Source: Microvirga terrestris (lineage in GTDB: Bacteria; Pseudomonadota; Alphaproteobacteria; Rhizobiales; Beijerinckiaceae). Taken from it: 64,000 bases of DNA. Below are positions 1-9,310 of the stretch, in pieces; the stretch's first letter is position 1, and every line of letters starts with the position of its first letter. Position numbers and translations under genes: made by a program. The notes under the pieces were generated by a model. That model did not search any database and was not told the origin of the DNA. It was given only the letters and a program-made list of their open reading frames with translations. Where the stretch lies: the NCBI RefSeq assembly GCF_015694425.1, contig NZ_JADQDN010000003.1, positions 310,001 through 374,000 on the forward strand. Reading direction: 5' to 3'.

Positions 1-2
1 CC

Positions 3-2444
3 CCCCACCTGAAGCCGGGGGCGAACGAGATCAAGGTCCGGGTCGACAGCCCCACGGACAATCCGGCCGAGTTCCCGGACTCGCCCTTCGCCGAGATTCC
101 GTTCGGCAAGCAGAGTTGGTACGGCCCCCTGTCCGGCATCTGGCAGTCTGTCTATCTCGAGCGCCGCATTCCGGACCACATGAGCCGCGTGCGCCTTGTG
201 CCCAACCTGACCACCGGCCGCGTGACCTCCGGCGTGTTCTTCGCGCGTCCGCTCACCGACGCGACGCAGATCCGCATCCGTGTCACCGACCCGTCAGGCG
301 ATGTGGTGCTCGACGAGATGCATGAGACGCAGGTCGGCGTCACCTCGATGCCCTTCGAGTTCACCCTCGACGATGTGCGCGCCTGGTCGCCCGATCATCC
401 GAACCTCTACCGGATCACCCTGGCTCTAATGCGCGACGACGAGATCAAGGACGAGATCGGGGACAATTTCGGCTTCCGCTCCATCGAGACGAGGAACGGC
501 AAGTTCTACCTCAACGGCGAGCCGCTCTATATCCGCTCCGCGCTCGACCAGGATTACTATCCGGACACGATCTGCACCGTGCCGTCGGTGGAATTCCTGG
601 AGGACCAGTTCCGCAAGGCGAAGGAGATGGGGCTCAACTGCCTGCGCTGCCACATCAAGGCGGCGGATCCGCGCTACTACGAAGTCGCGGATCGCATGGG
701 TCTGCTCATCTGGACGGAGCTGCCCAACGGCGGCATGGCCACCGACCGCTCGCGCGGACGCAAGGAAAAGCTCCTGAAGGGCATCGTCGACCGCGACTGC
801 AACCATCCCTCGATCGTCATCTGGACGATCATCAACGAGAACTGGGGCGTCGACCTCGTCAACGATGCGGACCACCGCGACTGGCTCAAGCGCACCTTCG
901 CCTGGCTCAAGGCCTACGATCCCACGCGCCTCGTGGTCGACAACTCGCCGCTCGCGCCGAGCTTCCACGTGGAATCCGACATTGCGGATTATCACTTCTA
1001 TGCCGCCTATCCCGATCATCGGGAGCAGTGGGACCAGTTCGTGGACGAGCTGTCGGGCCGCGCCTCGTGGCTCTACTCGCCCCATGGCGATGCGGTGATC
1101 ACCGGCCGCGAGCCGCTCATGTGCTCGGAGTTCGGGAACTGGGGCCTGCCCTATCCGAAGGACCTGCGCGATGAGAAGGGAGAGGAGCCCTGGTGGTTCG
1201 AGACAGGCCACGACTGGGGCGAGGGTGTTATGTATGCCCACGGTGTCGAAAACCGTTTCTCGGACTGGAGTCTGGATCGCGTTTTCGGCGACCTGCGCCG
1301 GTTCGTGATCGCGGCCCAATGGCAGCAGTTCCGCGCGCTGAAATACGAGATCGAGGCGATGCGGCGCAAGCCCAGCCTCGCGGGCTATGTCATCACCGAG
1401 CTACACGACTGTCACTGGGAGTCGAACGGCCTGCTCGACATGCGCCGCAACACGCGCGTGTTCCACGAGCTGTTTCCCATCGTCAATTCGGACACGGTGA
1501 TCGCGCCGAAATGGGAGCGTGCCTCCTACTGGTCCGGCGAGAAGGCCTCTCTCGGCCTTGCCATCGCTCACGGTGCCGGGCCCGTGCTCGAAGACTGCAC
1601 GCTGGAAGTTTCAATTGCAGGCGAGAGCCAGACGCTGCCCCTGGCCCGCATCGAAGCGCCGGACGTGTTCGACTTGGGCCGTGTCGAAATTCAGCTGCCT
1701 CAGATGGACGAGCCTTCGCTGCGGCGGATCAATTTCGATCTGCGCACCTCCGACGGCCGCCTGATCGCGCATAACCACCATGACATCGCGATCCATCCCA
1801 AGCGCACCCGGCCGGCTCACGCGCGCGAGCTGGTATGGTCGCCGGACGAGGATATCCGCGAGCACTTCCAGGCGCTGGGCTACACCATGGCCCGCGCCTT
1901 CGAGGAATCGACTCTTGTCGTGGCCCGCACCCACAACAAGGCGATTGCCGACCATGTGCGCGCCGGCGCCAAGCTTCTGCTGCTGCCCGAGAGCGACATG
2001 AGCCTGTATCCGTTCTTCCCGCACTGGCAGGCGGTGAAGGTGCAGACCCGACACGGGACGTTGTGGTCGGGAGATTGGGCGTCGTCCTTCGGATGGCTGC
2101 GGCGTACCGGTCATTTCGCGCGCTTCCCGTCAGGACCGCTGCTCGACGAGACCATGGATCGGGTGCTGCCGGACTTCGTGATCTCAGGTTGCAACCTGCT
2201 CGACTTCCAGGCCCGAGTCTTCGCCGGTCTTGTGGTTGGCTGGATCCACAAGCCGGTGGCGCTCGGCGTCGAGCGCTCCTATGGGCGCGGTCGTCTGGTC
2301 GCCTCGACCCTGCGCCTGATGCGGGATGCGCCTCTGGCCGATCCGACGGCAACGATGCTCACGGATGCCCTGGTGGAACTCGCGGTCGAGTCGCGGACTG
2401 CTCGACTCGAGGAAGCCGTCCGGGCCGCAGAAGCCGCGGCGTAA
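3..2444 (+). CDS. Glycoside hydrolase family 2 protein (5' truncated by window edge)
   Basis: The reading frame is open from base 3, so the gene begins outside the window and 813 residues are visible. Near the start it reads GPLSGIWQSVYLE, typical of the sugar-binding domain of GH2 beta-galactosidases and beta-glucuronidases. The catalytic barrel follows: the acid/base Glu lies in IINENWG (about nt 830-848) and the nucleophile Glu in MCSEFGNWG (about nt 1119-1146). The last 200 residues resemble a glutamine-amidotransferase-like accessory domain. It probably cleaves beta-galactosides or beta-glucuronides; the exact sugar cannot be read from the sequence. A strong hairpin terminator follows the stop, and the next genes are on the other strand, so it is a separate transcription unit in the same glycan region. 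Confidence 0.88.
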   Translation, partial: PHLKPGANEIKVRVDSPTDNPAEFPDSPFAEIPFGKQSWYGPLSGIWQSVYLERRIPDHMSRVRLVPNLTTGRVTSGVFFARPLTDATQIRIRVTDPSGDVVLDEMHETQVGVTSMPFEFTLDDVRAWSPDHPNLYRITLALMRDDEIKDEIGDNFGFRSIETRNGKFYLNGEPLYIRSALDQDYYPDTICTVPSVEFLEDQFRKAKEMGLNCLRCHIKAADPRYYEVADRMGLLIWTELPNGGMATDRSRGRKEKLLKGIVDRDCNHPSIVIWTIINENWGVDLVNDADHRDWLKRTFAWLKAYDPTRLVVDNSPLAPSFHVESDIADYHFYAAYPDHREQWDQFVDELSGRASWLYSPHGDAVITGREPLMCSEFGNWGLPYPKDLRDEKGEEPWWFETGHDWGEGVMYAHGVENRFSDWSLDRVFGDLRRFVIAAQWQQFRALKYEIEAMRRKPSLAGYVITELHDCHWESNGLLDMRRNTRVFHELFPIVNSDTVIAPKWERASYWSGEKASLGLAIAHGAGPVLEDCTLEVSIAGESQTLPLARIEAPDVFDLGRVEIQLPQMDEPSLRRINFDLRTSDGRLIAHNHHDIAIHPKRTRPAHARELVWSPDEDIREHFQALGYTMARAFEESTLVVARTHNKAIADHVRAGAKLLLLPESDMSLYPFFPHWQAVKVQTRHGTLWSGDWASSFGWLRRTGHFARFPSGPLLDETMDRVLPDFVISGCNLLDFQARVFAGLVVGWIHKPVALGVERSYGRGRLVASTLRLMRDAPLADPTATMLTDALVELAVESRTARLEEAVRAAEAAA

Positions 2445-2463
2445 GGCGCTTTACTTCACGCGA

Positions 2464-2496
2464 AAAGGGCGGTGCAGGTTGTCTGCACCGCCCTTT
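2464..2496. terminator. Strong hairpin terminator between convergent genes
   Basis: A perfect 14-bp stem (AAAGGGCGGTGCAG paired with CTGCACCGCCCTTT) with a 5-base loop lies between the GH2 gene and the convergent GH1-RmlD gene. The A and T ends of the stem give a U-rich flank on either strand, so it can terminate both transcripts. Confidence 0.85.
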
Positions 2497-2516
2497 GCGT
2501 TTTGGGAGTAGAAAAG

Positions 2517-4688
2517 TTACTCGGCCGCGACCTTCATGGCGTCGTCCGACCATTCGATTTCGTTGTCGATGAAGAATCGGTCGAGGGCGCTCTCAAGGTG
2601 CGGCATGAGAATGCCGCGCTCCGTGGACAGCGCCGTGTTGAGGGCCGGCAGATCGCCCGCGTCGGTGACAAGGCTGGGGTCGAAGCCCGCGCGCTCGGTC
2701 GCCATGGCGGCAAAATCCCGCCAAGAGGTCTCGCCGATATTGGCCATGTGCCAGATGCCTGAGCCGCCATCGATCAGCAGATCGAGAGAGGTGTTCACGA
2801 GATCAGGCACATAGGTGGGTGATACCACATCGAGACTGGCTTCCACCCCTTCACCCTTGCTCAAAGTGTTGAGGATGGACCAGATGAAGTTGTAGCGGTC
2901 CCAGGGCCCGAAGAAGGCGCTCGTGCGCAGGATGAGCGCCTTGTCATGAGCCTCCAGCACACGGCGCTCCGCCTCGGCTTTGCTTTCACCATAGACTGTC
3001 GTCGGGTTGATCGCGTCGCTCTCCACATACGGCCTCTCAAGTGAGCCGTCGAAGACGAGATCGGACGAGAAAGTCACGAGCGGAATGCCGAGATCGGCAC
3101 AGGCTTTCGCAAGAATCCCGGCCCCTTTGGTGTTCTCGCGGAAGCAGGCCTTGCGGTCGTTCTCGGCTTCCGCGACGCGGACATAGCCGGCGGTGTTGAT
3201 CACCGCCCAGGGACGATGACATTTCAGGGCGTCCGCGACGCTCCTGGCATCGGCGATATCCATGTCCTGGCGCGAGAGCAGCACGTGGTTGAGACCGCGG
3301 AAATCGCACAGGCGCGAATAGGCTCGACCGAGCGTGCCGGTCGCACCTGTGATCAAGAGCTGGCGCGGCTCGTCGGCGAGCCAGCAGGCGCGCGACTCCT
3401 TCGACGGGCGCTTGTAAAAGCGGATATCCCGTCGCCACCAGCCGGCGCGGTCGAGCACCGGATGATCGAAGGCTCCTGTCTTGGCCAGCGACTCGCTGGC
3501 ATGGGCAAGCACCGTCTTGCGAGGCTCGGGCGCCCTCACGTCGAACGGCCCCGGCTCGTAGAAGTCGTTGCGCTGGGTGAGGAGGCTGTTCCAATCCACG
3601 GTGCCGAAGAGCGACCAGACGGTCACGGCCCGAATGTCGGCTCCCTCGTCGCGCAGGGTGCTAACATCGTTCCAGATCTGCATGAGCCATCGCAACTGCT
3701 CGTCGCGCGTGCTGCCGTGGTGAGCCTCCGTGATGGCGATGGGCCGCCGGTAGCGCTCCCAGACCTCGCGCAGGCGAGCCGCTGGACCTAGCCCCTTGAT
3801 CGGCAGCGGCATGCGCACGGCTTCCGCATCGGCGTATTCGTGCCGGCCGTTGCCGCCCCAATGGTGTTCCGGATAGCGGCTCTTGCGCTCGTCGAGATAA
3901 CGCTCACTGGTGAGATAGTGATTGATGCCGATGATATCGGGTGCGGCATCGGCCTCGAGCAGGAGTTCGAGATCGGCCTGAGCAACGCCATGATCGAGCA
4001 GGATTTGCCACCAGGGATGCTCCCGGTCGACCATGCCGCACAGGAGATCGAAGCTCAGGAAACGGCGCTGGTTCTCGTGCTCCGCCTGATAGGAGAGCGT
4101 CGGTGTCGAGAAGGTCTTGCCCATGTCGTCCGTCTGGACGAGCTGTGCGTCGGACCGCACCTTGCGGATGGCTCGCATGGACAGAACGGTCGCCTTGCAC
4201 TCGTTCACGAGGATCTTGAGGAAGGGTTCGTAACCGGTGCCATGCGGATGCCAGTGTCCGTAAAGACCACAGAACCGGGCCGTGGTGAGCGGCTCGTTGA
4301 CCGGCGTGTAGAGATCGAGATGGGGATAGCGCTCCGCCACATTGGCGGCATGGCGGGCCAGAAGCTCCGGCCATGCGGAATCGAGCATATGGGTGTAGCG
4401 GGGGCCGCTGCCGTGATGGCACAGGCCCGCAATGGCGCGGATATTGAGCTCTTGCAGGCGCTTCAGGCGCGTATCATGCCAGGAGAAGTCCGTCCGGTCC
4501 GGGCTCTCGGGAGAGATCGTCTCCCAGAGCACCGGATGGCGCAGGGTGCGGATCCCGAGTTCAGCAATACGATCGAGATCCTCGATCCGATCCTGATGAC
4601 CGGTCTCCAGGCTTTGGTCGCGGTAGTCGTCGCGGACTCTTGCGACAGTACATTCCAAACCGCCCCAAAGCTCTAGTGATTGCTTCAT
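2517..4688 (-). CDS. GH1-like glycosidase fused to an RmlD-type sugar-nucleotide reductase
   Basis: The protein has 723 residues in two parts. Residues 1 to about 430 resemble family 1 glycosidases: the acid/base Glu is in TPVNEPL and a candidate nucleophile Glu in ITEAHHGS. From about residue 440 an extended-SDR domain begins, with the Rossmann glycine motif GATGTLG, the SDLVFDG strand of RmlD proteins (dTDP-4-dehydrorhamnose reductases) and the YGESK (YxxxK) catalytic pair. It is read as one frame without interruption, so this is a true fusion and not two genes. It is the last gene of a three-gene minus-strand set after the glycosyltransferase and UDP-galactopyranose mutase. It probably acts in building or trimming a surface glycan; the substrate is unknown. 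Confidence 0.85.
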   Translation of the reverse strand: MKQSLELWGGLECTVARVRDDYRDQSLETGHQDRIEDLDRIAELGIRTLRHPVLWETISPESPDRTDFSWHDTRLKRLQELNIRAIAGLCHHGSGPRYTHMLDSAWPELLARHAANVAERYPHLDLYTPVNEPLTTARFCGLYGHWHPHGTGYEPFLKILVNECKATVLSMRAIRKVRSDAQLVQTDDMGKTFSTPTLSYQAEHENQRRFLSFDLLCGMVDREHPWWQILLDHGVAQADLELLLEADAAPDIIGINHYLTSERYLDERKSRYPEHHWGGNGRHEYADAEAVRMPLPIKGLGPAARLREVWERYRRPIAITEAHHGSTRDEQLRWLMQIWNDVSTLRDEGADIRAVTVWSLFGTVDWNSLLTQRNDFYEPGPFDVRAPEPRKTVLAHASESLAKTGAFDHPVLDRAGWWRRDIRFYKRPSKESRACWLADEPRQLLITGATGTLGRAYSRLCDFRGLNHVLLSRQDMDIADARSVADALKCHRPWAVINTAGYVRVAEAENDRKACFRENTKGAGILAKACADLGIPLVTFSSDLVFDGSLERPYVESDAINPTTVYGESKAEAERRVLEAHDKALILRTSAFFGPWDRYNFIWSILNTLSKGEGVEASLDVVSPTYVPDLVNTSLDLLIDGGSGIWHMANIGETSWRDFAAMATERAGFDPSLVTDAGDLPALNTALSTERGILMPHLESALDRFFIDNEIEWSDDAMKVAAE

Positions 4689-4761
4689 CGTACAACTCCG
4701 AGCTATTTCACTAAGCGTTCTTCAACAATTCTTAGCGCGGATTGTTCGATGACTTTTTTCA

Positions 4762-5916
4762 TTACGAGACCAGCCCTGCCGAAGCCGACACGACCTTGAC
4801 GGCCGATGTGTCGGCGCCGACCGGCAGGGACTCGTTGATGCGCCGGAAGGTGGCAAGCGCCTGACCGACGATCTGGTCCATGTTGTAGTAGCGGTAGGTC
4901 GCCAGACGGCCCACGAACCACACATCCGGGGTGGCCAAGGCCAGACGCTCGTACTTCTTGAACAGCTCCTGGTTCTCCGCCTTCGGGATCGGGTAGTAGG
5001 GATCGCCTTCGGCCGACGGGTACTCGTAGGTGAGCGCCGTCTTGGCGTGCTCCTGGCCGGTCAGGTGCTTGTATTCCGTGACACGGGTGTAATCGTTCGT
5101 CTGCGGGAAGTTCACAACGCCGACCGATTGGTGCCAGGGCTTATCAAGCGTCACGTGCTCGAAGCGCAGCGAGCGATAGGGCAGCTTGCCGAACTGGAAA
5201 TTGAAATACTCGTCGATCGGCCCACAATAAATGACGCGACGATGAGGGATGACGTTCTTGACGTCATCGTACTCAGTCTGCGTCATGATATCGATGTTCG
5301 GGTGACTTAACATCTTCTCGAACATCCGGGTGTAGCCGTGCTTCGGCATGAACTGGAACTCGTCCGTGAAGTAACGGTCGTCCCGGTTCGTGCGGGTCGG
5401 CACGCGCGACGTCACGGACTTGTCGAGCTCGGACGGGTCGAGACCCCACTGCTTGCGGGTGTAGCCGCGGAAAAATTTTTCATAGAGCTCGCGGCCCACG
5501 ACGGAGACGACCACGTCCTCCGACGTCTTTATCTCGCCGATGGACTCGGCGCGCTCAGCGAACCAATCCTGCAACTGCTCGGAGGTGAGGTTCAGGCCAT
5601 AAAGCTTGTTGACCGTGTCGAGATTGATCGGGATCGGCACCTGCATGCCGTCCACCTCCGCCAGCACCCGGTGCTCGTAGAAGCGCCATTCGGTGAAGCG
5701 GGAAAGATGGTCGAAGATCTGCTTGGAATTGGTATGGAAGATATGCGGCCCATACTGGTGGATCAGCAGCCCGTCATCATCGTACTTATCATAGGCGTTG
5801 CCGCCGATATGAGGACGGCGGTCGATGAGAAGGACGCGCTCGTTGCGCTCGCTCGCAAGTCGTTCCGCCAGAACACTGCCCGCAAAGCCGGCGCCGACAA
5901 TCAGCCAATCATACAT
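4762..5916 (-). CDS. glf: UDP-galactopyranose mutase
   Basis: This 384-residue flavoprotein interconverts UDP-galactopyranose and UDP-galactofuranose, the donor for galactofuranose in cell-surface polysaccharides. The N-terminus DWLIVGAGFAGSVLAERLA is the FAD-binding GxGxxG fold, followed by the family signature HIGGNAYD and QYGPHIFHTN. Length fits the bacterial family (about 370-390). A GGAG lies 9 bases before the ATG. The glycosyltransferase upstream ends 6 bases before it, so the two are probably co-transcribed, and the mutase may feed that transferase. Confidence 0.95.
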   Translation of the reverse strand: MYDWLIVGAGFAGSVLAERLASERNERVLLIDRRPHIGGNAYDKYDDDGLLIHQYGPHIFHTNSKQIFDHLSRFTEWRFYEHRVLAEVDGMQVPIPINLDTVNKLYGLNLTSEQLQDWFAERAESIGEIKTSEDVVVSVVGRELYEKFFRGYTRKQWGLDPSELDKSVTSRVPTRTNRDDRYFTDEFQFMPKHGYTRMFEKMLSHPNIDIMTQTEYDDVKNVIPHRRVIYCGPIDEYFNFQFGKLPYRSLRFEHVTLDKPWHQSVGVVNFPQTNDYTRVTEYKHLTGQEHAKTALTYEYPSAEGDPYYPIPKAENQELFKKYERLALATPDVWFVGRLATYRYYNMDQIVGQALATFRRINESLPVGADTSAVKVVSASAGLVS

Positions 5917-5922
5917 TCCAGA

Positions 5923-7299
5923 TCACTCCGCAGGCGTGGTGGCATAAACGGGAAGGGACGAAGCCGGGCGATCCGTGGCGCCAGCACCGGTGGCATCCAG
6001 TATCAGCTTGTGCATGGCGGCCCAGGTCTTGTCCCAGGAGCCGGCGGCGAGGTGCCGGTCCACCCTGGCAAGCCAAGGATCCTTCGGACGGGCGAGAATG
6101 GTTTCGACCTTGGCGACCACCTCCTTAGCGTTCCTTGCAATCTCGACGAGACCTTTCTCGCCGTACGGGCGCACTACGTCGGTGATCGCGGTCGAGACAA
6201 CGGGAACGCCGGCCGCCAGGAACTCGGGCGTCTTGGTGGGGCTGATGAACTTCGTCGCCTCGTTGAGAGCGAAGTTCATGAAGCCGACGTCCCAGCCGGC
6301 CAGGTAGTGCGGCAGTTCATTGTAGGACTTGCCGCCGAGCCAATGGATGTTGGGCCGCTGCGGCAGGCTGGCCGGGTCGATCTTCACCACCGGACCGATC
6401 ATCACAAAGTTCCAGTCGGGACGCAGATCGGCAACCTCGGCCAGGAGATCGATATCCATGCGCTCGTCGACGACGCCGAAGAAGCCGAGACGGACATGGG
6501 GAATCGTCGCCTGATCCTCGGGATCCTGACGGATGGAGCGAGCCTGCGAGAAATGACTGAAGTCGATGGAGGACGGGAAGCCGTGGATGCTGCGATGGCG
6601 GTTCTTCTTGGCCTCATAAAGGCTCATCCCGCCGGTGAACACGAGATCGCAACGCGAGAAGAGCGCATTTTCCAAGTCGATGAGTTCCTGCGACGCTCCG
6701 CGGAAGAGCGACAGCTCATCCATGTTGTCATAGATGCACAGGTCGCACTCAAGATCGCTGGTGAAGGCCATGGCCATCGGCGTGTAGTACCAGAATACGC
6801 GCGGGCTCGACGCCTCGCGGCCGATCAGTTCCTCGATAAGGTCGTGCTGCTCGGAGATGACATCCTCGTGGGACAAGCCTTCGGGGAGCATGGGAACGGC
6901 GATCGTGACGCCCTGCGGACGCTCGCTCACGTCCATATGCGGGGTGATTCCGGGCTTGAATATCGGCTCTTCGATGATCAGCACGTTGTAGTGCTTGGTG
7001 GCGCGGCTGAGAAGATGTTGAGGACGCTGCCAGACAAAATCCCAGCGAAGGTGCGAGAAACAAACGAGGAGGGGTTTTTCCGAACCGGCTTTCATAGGCG
7101 AACGAAGGGCGTAGGACTGCGTCATCAAACGCTCATGCATAGCGCGAACCTCAGATAAAGGTGTGTTGTCACGGTCGGACAGAAGAACACGGTCCGGGGC
7201 GAATAAAACGATGTCTTTAATGAAGCGCACCAACGAAGGGTCGCGGTCGCAATCGATTTTATAACGCAGATGGTACCGTTTGGTTCCATCTGCGTTCAT
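5923..7299 (-). CDS. Glycosyltransferase (GT4-like)
   Basis: The core reads FSHLRWDFVWQRPQHLLSRA near the N-terminus, a signature of a bacterial glycosyltransferase group, and ends in a GT4-like donor site with SPTKTPEFLAAGVPVVSTA. It should transfer a sugar from a nucleotide donor in the cytoplasm; coupling to the adjacent UDP-galactopyranose mutase suggests galactofuranose, which is inference. The longest frame gives 458 residues, but an ATG at 7140 has a better ribosome site (GAGG, 8 bases upstream) and would give 405 residues. The extra 53 residues are more AT-rich in wobble positions, and an inverted repeat overlaps their start, so the start is uncertain. Confidence 0.85.
   Translation of the reverse strand: MNADGTKRYHLRYKIDCDRDPSLVRFIKDIVLFAPDRVLLSDRDNTPLSEVRAMHERLMTQSYALRSPMKAGSEKPLLVCFSHLRWDFVWQRPQHLLSRATKHYNVLIIEEPIFKPGITPHMDVSERPQGVTIAVPMLPEGLSHEDVISEQHDLIEELIGREASSPRVFWYYTPMAMAFTSDLECDLCIYDNMDELSLFRGASQELIDLENALFSRCDLVFTGGMSLYEAKKNRHRSIHGFPSSIDFSHFSQARSIRQDPEDQATIPHVRLGFFGVVDERMDIDLLAEVADLRPDWNFVMIGPVVKIDPASLPQRPNIHWLGGKSYNELPHYLAGWDVGFMNFALNEATKFISPTKTPEFLAAGVPVVSTAITDVVRPYGEKGLVEIARNAKEVVAKVETILARPKDPWLARVDRHLAAGSWDKTWAAMHKLILDATGAGATDRPASSLPVYATTPAE
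7263..7296. repeat. Inverted repeat at the glycosyltransferase 5' end
   Basis: Two 11-base arms, AACGCAGATGG and CCATCTGCGTT, are separated by 12 bases. The repeat covers the first codons of the longest glycosyltransferase frame. It could be a 5' leader hairpin or operator if the real start is the downstream ATG at 7140. Confidence 0.5.
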
Positions 7300-7333
7300 C
7301 TTCGTGAACGGCTATTCATGGGAATAGTGGGCG

Positions 7334-7645
7334 TCACTTCTTTTCGAGCAAGAGCGTTCCTTGCTTTTGAATGAAGGTCTTTGCCTTCTCCGCAATCATC
7401 GCAAGTATCCATGGCAATTGGACTTCGACACGCACCTGATCCTGCATGACTTCAAGATGTCCGTTGACGTTCTGACCCATGGCGCCAACGCGGAAATCCA
7501 TTCGGTTACCGCTCCAATTTTCCTGAATGGAGGCGACCTTGTCACCGAACTGCGATTTTACGCCTGCCATGCCGCCCTGCAGCCGTCGCATGGCTTCGGC
7601 TTGGCCCAGATTGTGGGGAATGGAAACGACAAGGGGCTTCGACAT
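7334..7645 (-). CDS. Polyhydroxyalkanoic acid granule-associated family protein
   Basis: A small soluble protein of 103 residues starting MSKPLVVSIPHNLGQAEA, matching the PHA granule-region family (PHA_gran_rgn), with the typical SIPH.LG.AEA..RL start and a hydrophobic LPWILAMIAEK segment near the end. Family members occur in PHA-producing proteobacteria; their biochemical role is not established. The start at 7645 is chosen over one nine codons upstream because GGAG lies 8 bases before it. It stands alone between the glycosyltransferase and a degenerate intergenic palindrome. Confidence 0.8.
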   Translation of the reverse strand: MSKPLVVSIPHNLGQAEAMRRLQGGMAGVKSQFGDKVASIQENWSGNRMDFRVGAMGQNVNGHLEVMQDQVRVEVQLPWILAMIAEKAKTFIQKQGTLLLEKK

Positions 7646-7703
7646 GAAAATGCTCCGCTTTTTACTCGACAAGCGAAGCCGTGCCGGATCGGTTCCGTCG
7701 ACA

Positions 7704-7753
7704 GAGCATCGAACCTAAAAGCCGAATGCACTTTTGGTCTCTATTTGATGCTC
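7704..7753. repeat. Degenerate intergenic palindrome (same family as 53578-53627)
   Basis: The element begins GAGCATCG and ends GATGCTC, with AAAAG and CACTTTTGG in the middle. It matches the better-preserved palindrome at 53578-53627 in length (50 bases) and in the conserved blocks, but its arms have accumulated mismatches. It lies between two minus-strand genes. Confidence 0.6.
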
Positions 7754-7806
7754 CAATTCTTGAGATGGCGCATCAATCGCGCGGACCCAGAGGTCTGCAT
7801 GTTGCG

Positions 7807-8112
7807 CTAGATCATTTCGACACGAATCGCCCGAATGACGATCGCTTCCTGATCGAAGCGACGCTCCAGGTCCGCGCGGTAGCGCTCCCACCAGGGGTGA
7901 TCAATCTCGCGTGCCATGACCTCGAACACGACGATGTCGTCATGGGCCGTATGGCCGCCTTCCTTCCAGACACCTTCGGCTGGGGCGCGCGTGAAGCTCG
8001 TGATGCCGCCGAACCGTTCGGCCAGCTCCGAGCGCACCCGCCCATAGGCTGCGCCGTCGAAGCGGCGGCCTGCATTGTCGGCAAGCGGCAGAAGGATCTG
8101 AATTAGGTGCAT
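7807..8112 (-). CDS. Small conserved hypothetical protein
   Basis: A 101-residue protein starting MHLIQILLPLADNAG with no signal peptide or membrane segment. An HPWWERYRADLERRFDQ block and the overall size suggest a single small alpha/beta domain, but I do not recognise a family function. The start at 8112 is chosen because GGGGAAGG lies just upstream; a longer frame extends to 8349 but is rich in Arg/Pro and overlaps the next gene. It ends close to the degenerate palindrome. Confidence 0.7.
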   Translation of the reverse strand: MHLIQILLPLADNAGRRFDGAAYGRVRSELAERFGGITSFTRAPAEGVWKEGGHTAHDDIVVFEVMAREIDHPWWERYRADLERRFDQEAIVIRAIRVEMI

Positions 8113-8185
8113 CGCCTTCCCCTGAAATGCCATGGCCGGAGCAGGACATAGCTCACGGGACGGGAAAGGCGAGCCCTGGAGGCGC

Positions 8186-8542
8186 TCAGGCCTGCAAAGC
8201 TGCAAACAGGTCCTGGTCCGCTTCGGGAATGCCGGCCTCGATTCGATATCGGCCCGAGGGCTTCGAAATACGCCAGGGCAAGGCTGTCGAGGCATTGAAA
8301 GCCTCGGAGGGGCGAAGCCGCCGGCCCATGCCGTCAACTTGGATTTCATCGATGACGACGAATCCGAAGATGGTAAGCCGCGTCGCCATGGCCTTCATCG
8401 CGCGATCGTCGGCGCGGATGGTCAGCGAGCCCGCCGAATACACGGCATCCATGAGGCTCTTCTGGTCGTGGCGTGGATGGGCCGACGAGCGCGCGCCCGG
8501 AAAGCGTATGACGTTCGTCGGCTGAGACGATCTCGATTCCAT
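8186..8542 (-). CDS. Hypothetical protein
   Basis: An open frame of 118 residues with AAGGG 8 bases before the ATG. The first 30 residues (with VIRFPGARSSAHPRHD) look disordered; the rest is a mixed sequence with TIFGFVVIDEIQVDG. No signal peptide, membrane segment or recognised motif is seen. It is the first gene of a possible pair with the 101-residue gene 73 bases downstream. Function unknown. Confidence 0.55.
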   Translation of the reverse strand: MESRSSQPTNVIRFPGARSSAHPRHDQKSLMDAVYSAGSLTIRADDRAMKAMATRLTIFGFVVIDEIQVDGMGRRLRPSEAFNASTALPWRISKPSGRYRIEAGIPEADQDLFAALQA

Positions 8543-8600
8543 GTAAGCAACCCTTGGTCCCGAATCGAGCCAAGAATCGTCGCAAGGGATTAAGAAGCGC

Positions 8601-9020
8601 CTAATCGAGCCGATGAAGGGAGACGTAGCCGACCCCGGACGAGGTCAGGCCAAGAGCTTGTGCGGGTCCCTTGGCGAGATCGATGATGCGCCGGTGGGCG
8701 AAGGGACCGCGATCATTTACCCGCACGACCACGGAACGGCCGTTGGTCTCGTTCACGACCTTAAGCCGGGTGCCGAACGGCAAGGATCGATGGGCGGCCG
8801 TCATGTCATAGGAGTTGAAGCGCTCGCCGCTGGCGGTTTTGCGGCCATGGAAACCGGGTCCGTACCAGGACGCTGCGCCACGCTGAAAGGCTTTGCCTGT
8901 CTCGATATTGGCCGTTGAGATGGATCCTGTGACCGATGGGTCGTTAGAGGCGGTTGTATTGCAAGCAGCAATCAAAAGAAGTGGCACCATTGCAGATGCT
9001 CGGGTGAGGATATTCTTCAA
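8601..9020 (-). CDS. RlpA-like double-psi beta-barrel lipoprotein
   Basis: A 139-residue outer-membrane or periplasmic lipoprotein: the signal sequence ends in the lipobox LIAAC. The remainder is one double-psi beta-barrel with GAASWYGPGFHGRKTASGE, LPFGTRLKV and VVRVNDRGPF, the RlpA signature. RlpA proteins are septal lytic transglycosylases acting on denuded peptidoglycan; the conserved Glu (SGE) and Asp (NDRGPF) of the active site are present. It lacks the C-terminal SPOR domain, so septal targeting would have to come from elsewhere. Upstream 290 bases to the carotenoid cluster are AT-rich and hold no gene. Confidence 0.88.
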   Translation of the reverse strand: MKNILTRASAMVPLLLIAACNTTASNDPSVTGSISTANIETGKAFQRGAASWYGPGFHGRKTASGERFNSYDMTAAHRSLPFGTRLKVVNETNGRSVVVRVNDRGPFAHRRIIDLAKGPAQALGLTSSGVGYVSLHRLD

Positions 9021-9310
9021 GGACAGTCTCCCCTTCCGTTCTGGTTGGAAGTGAAGCTGATCCTTAAAAAGGCAAGAATAAGGCGACTAAATTTTTTCGA
9101 CGCTCACTCATACTTCAGAGATATGGAATTATTGGTAAAACTAGCCTGAAGAATTTTTTTTGCTGCATGACTATATATGGAACAACGTTTCTTTTGTCTC
9201 AGAGCCCATTCTCACTGTTCCGTGATCGCCAGAATGTGACTCTGGCCGGACAGTCAAGCCGCTATAGGTAAGTCTTCACTGTTCCCAAGGCGGCCGAGGC
9301 CATCCGTTCG

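Noticed and set aside
5338..7158. 606-codon plus-strand frame opposite the mutase and glycosyltransferase
   Set aside because: It is the reverse of two well-recognised genes, has no domain and no ribosome site; a GC-rich shadow.
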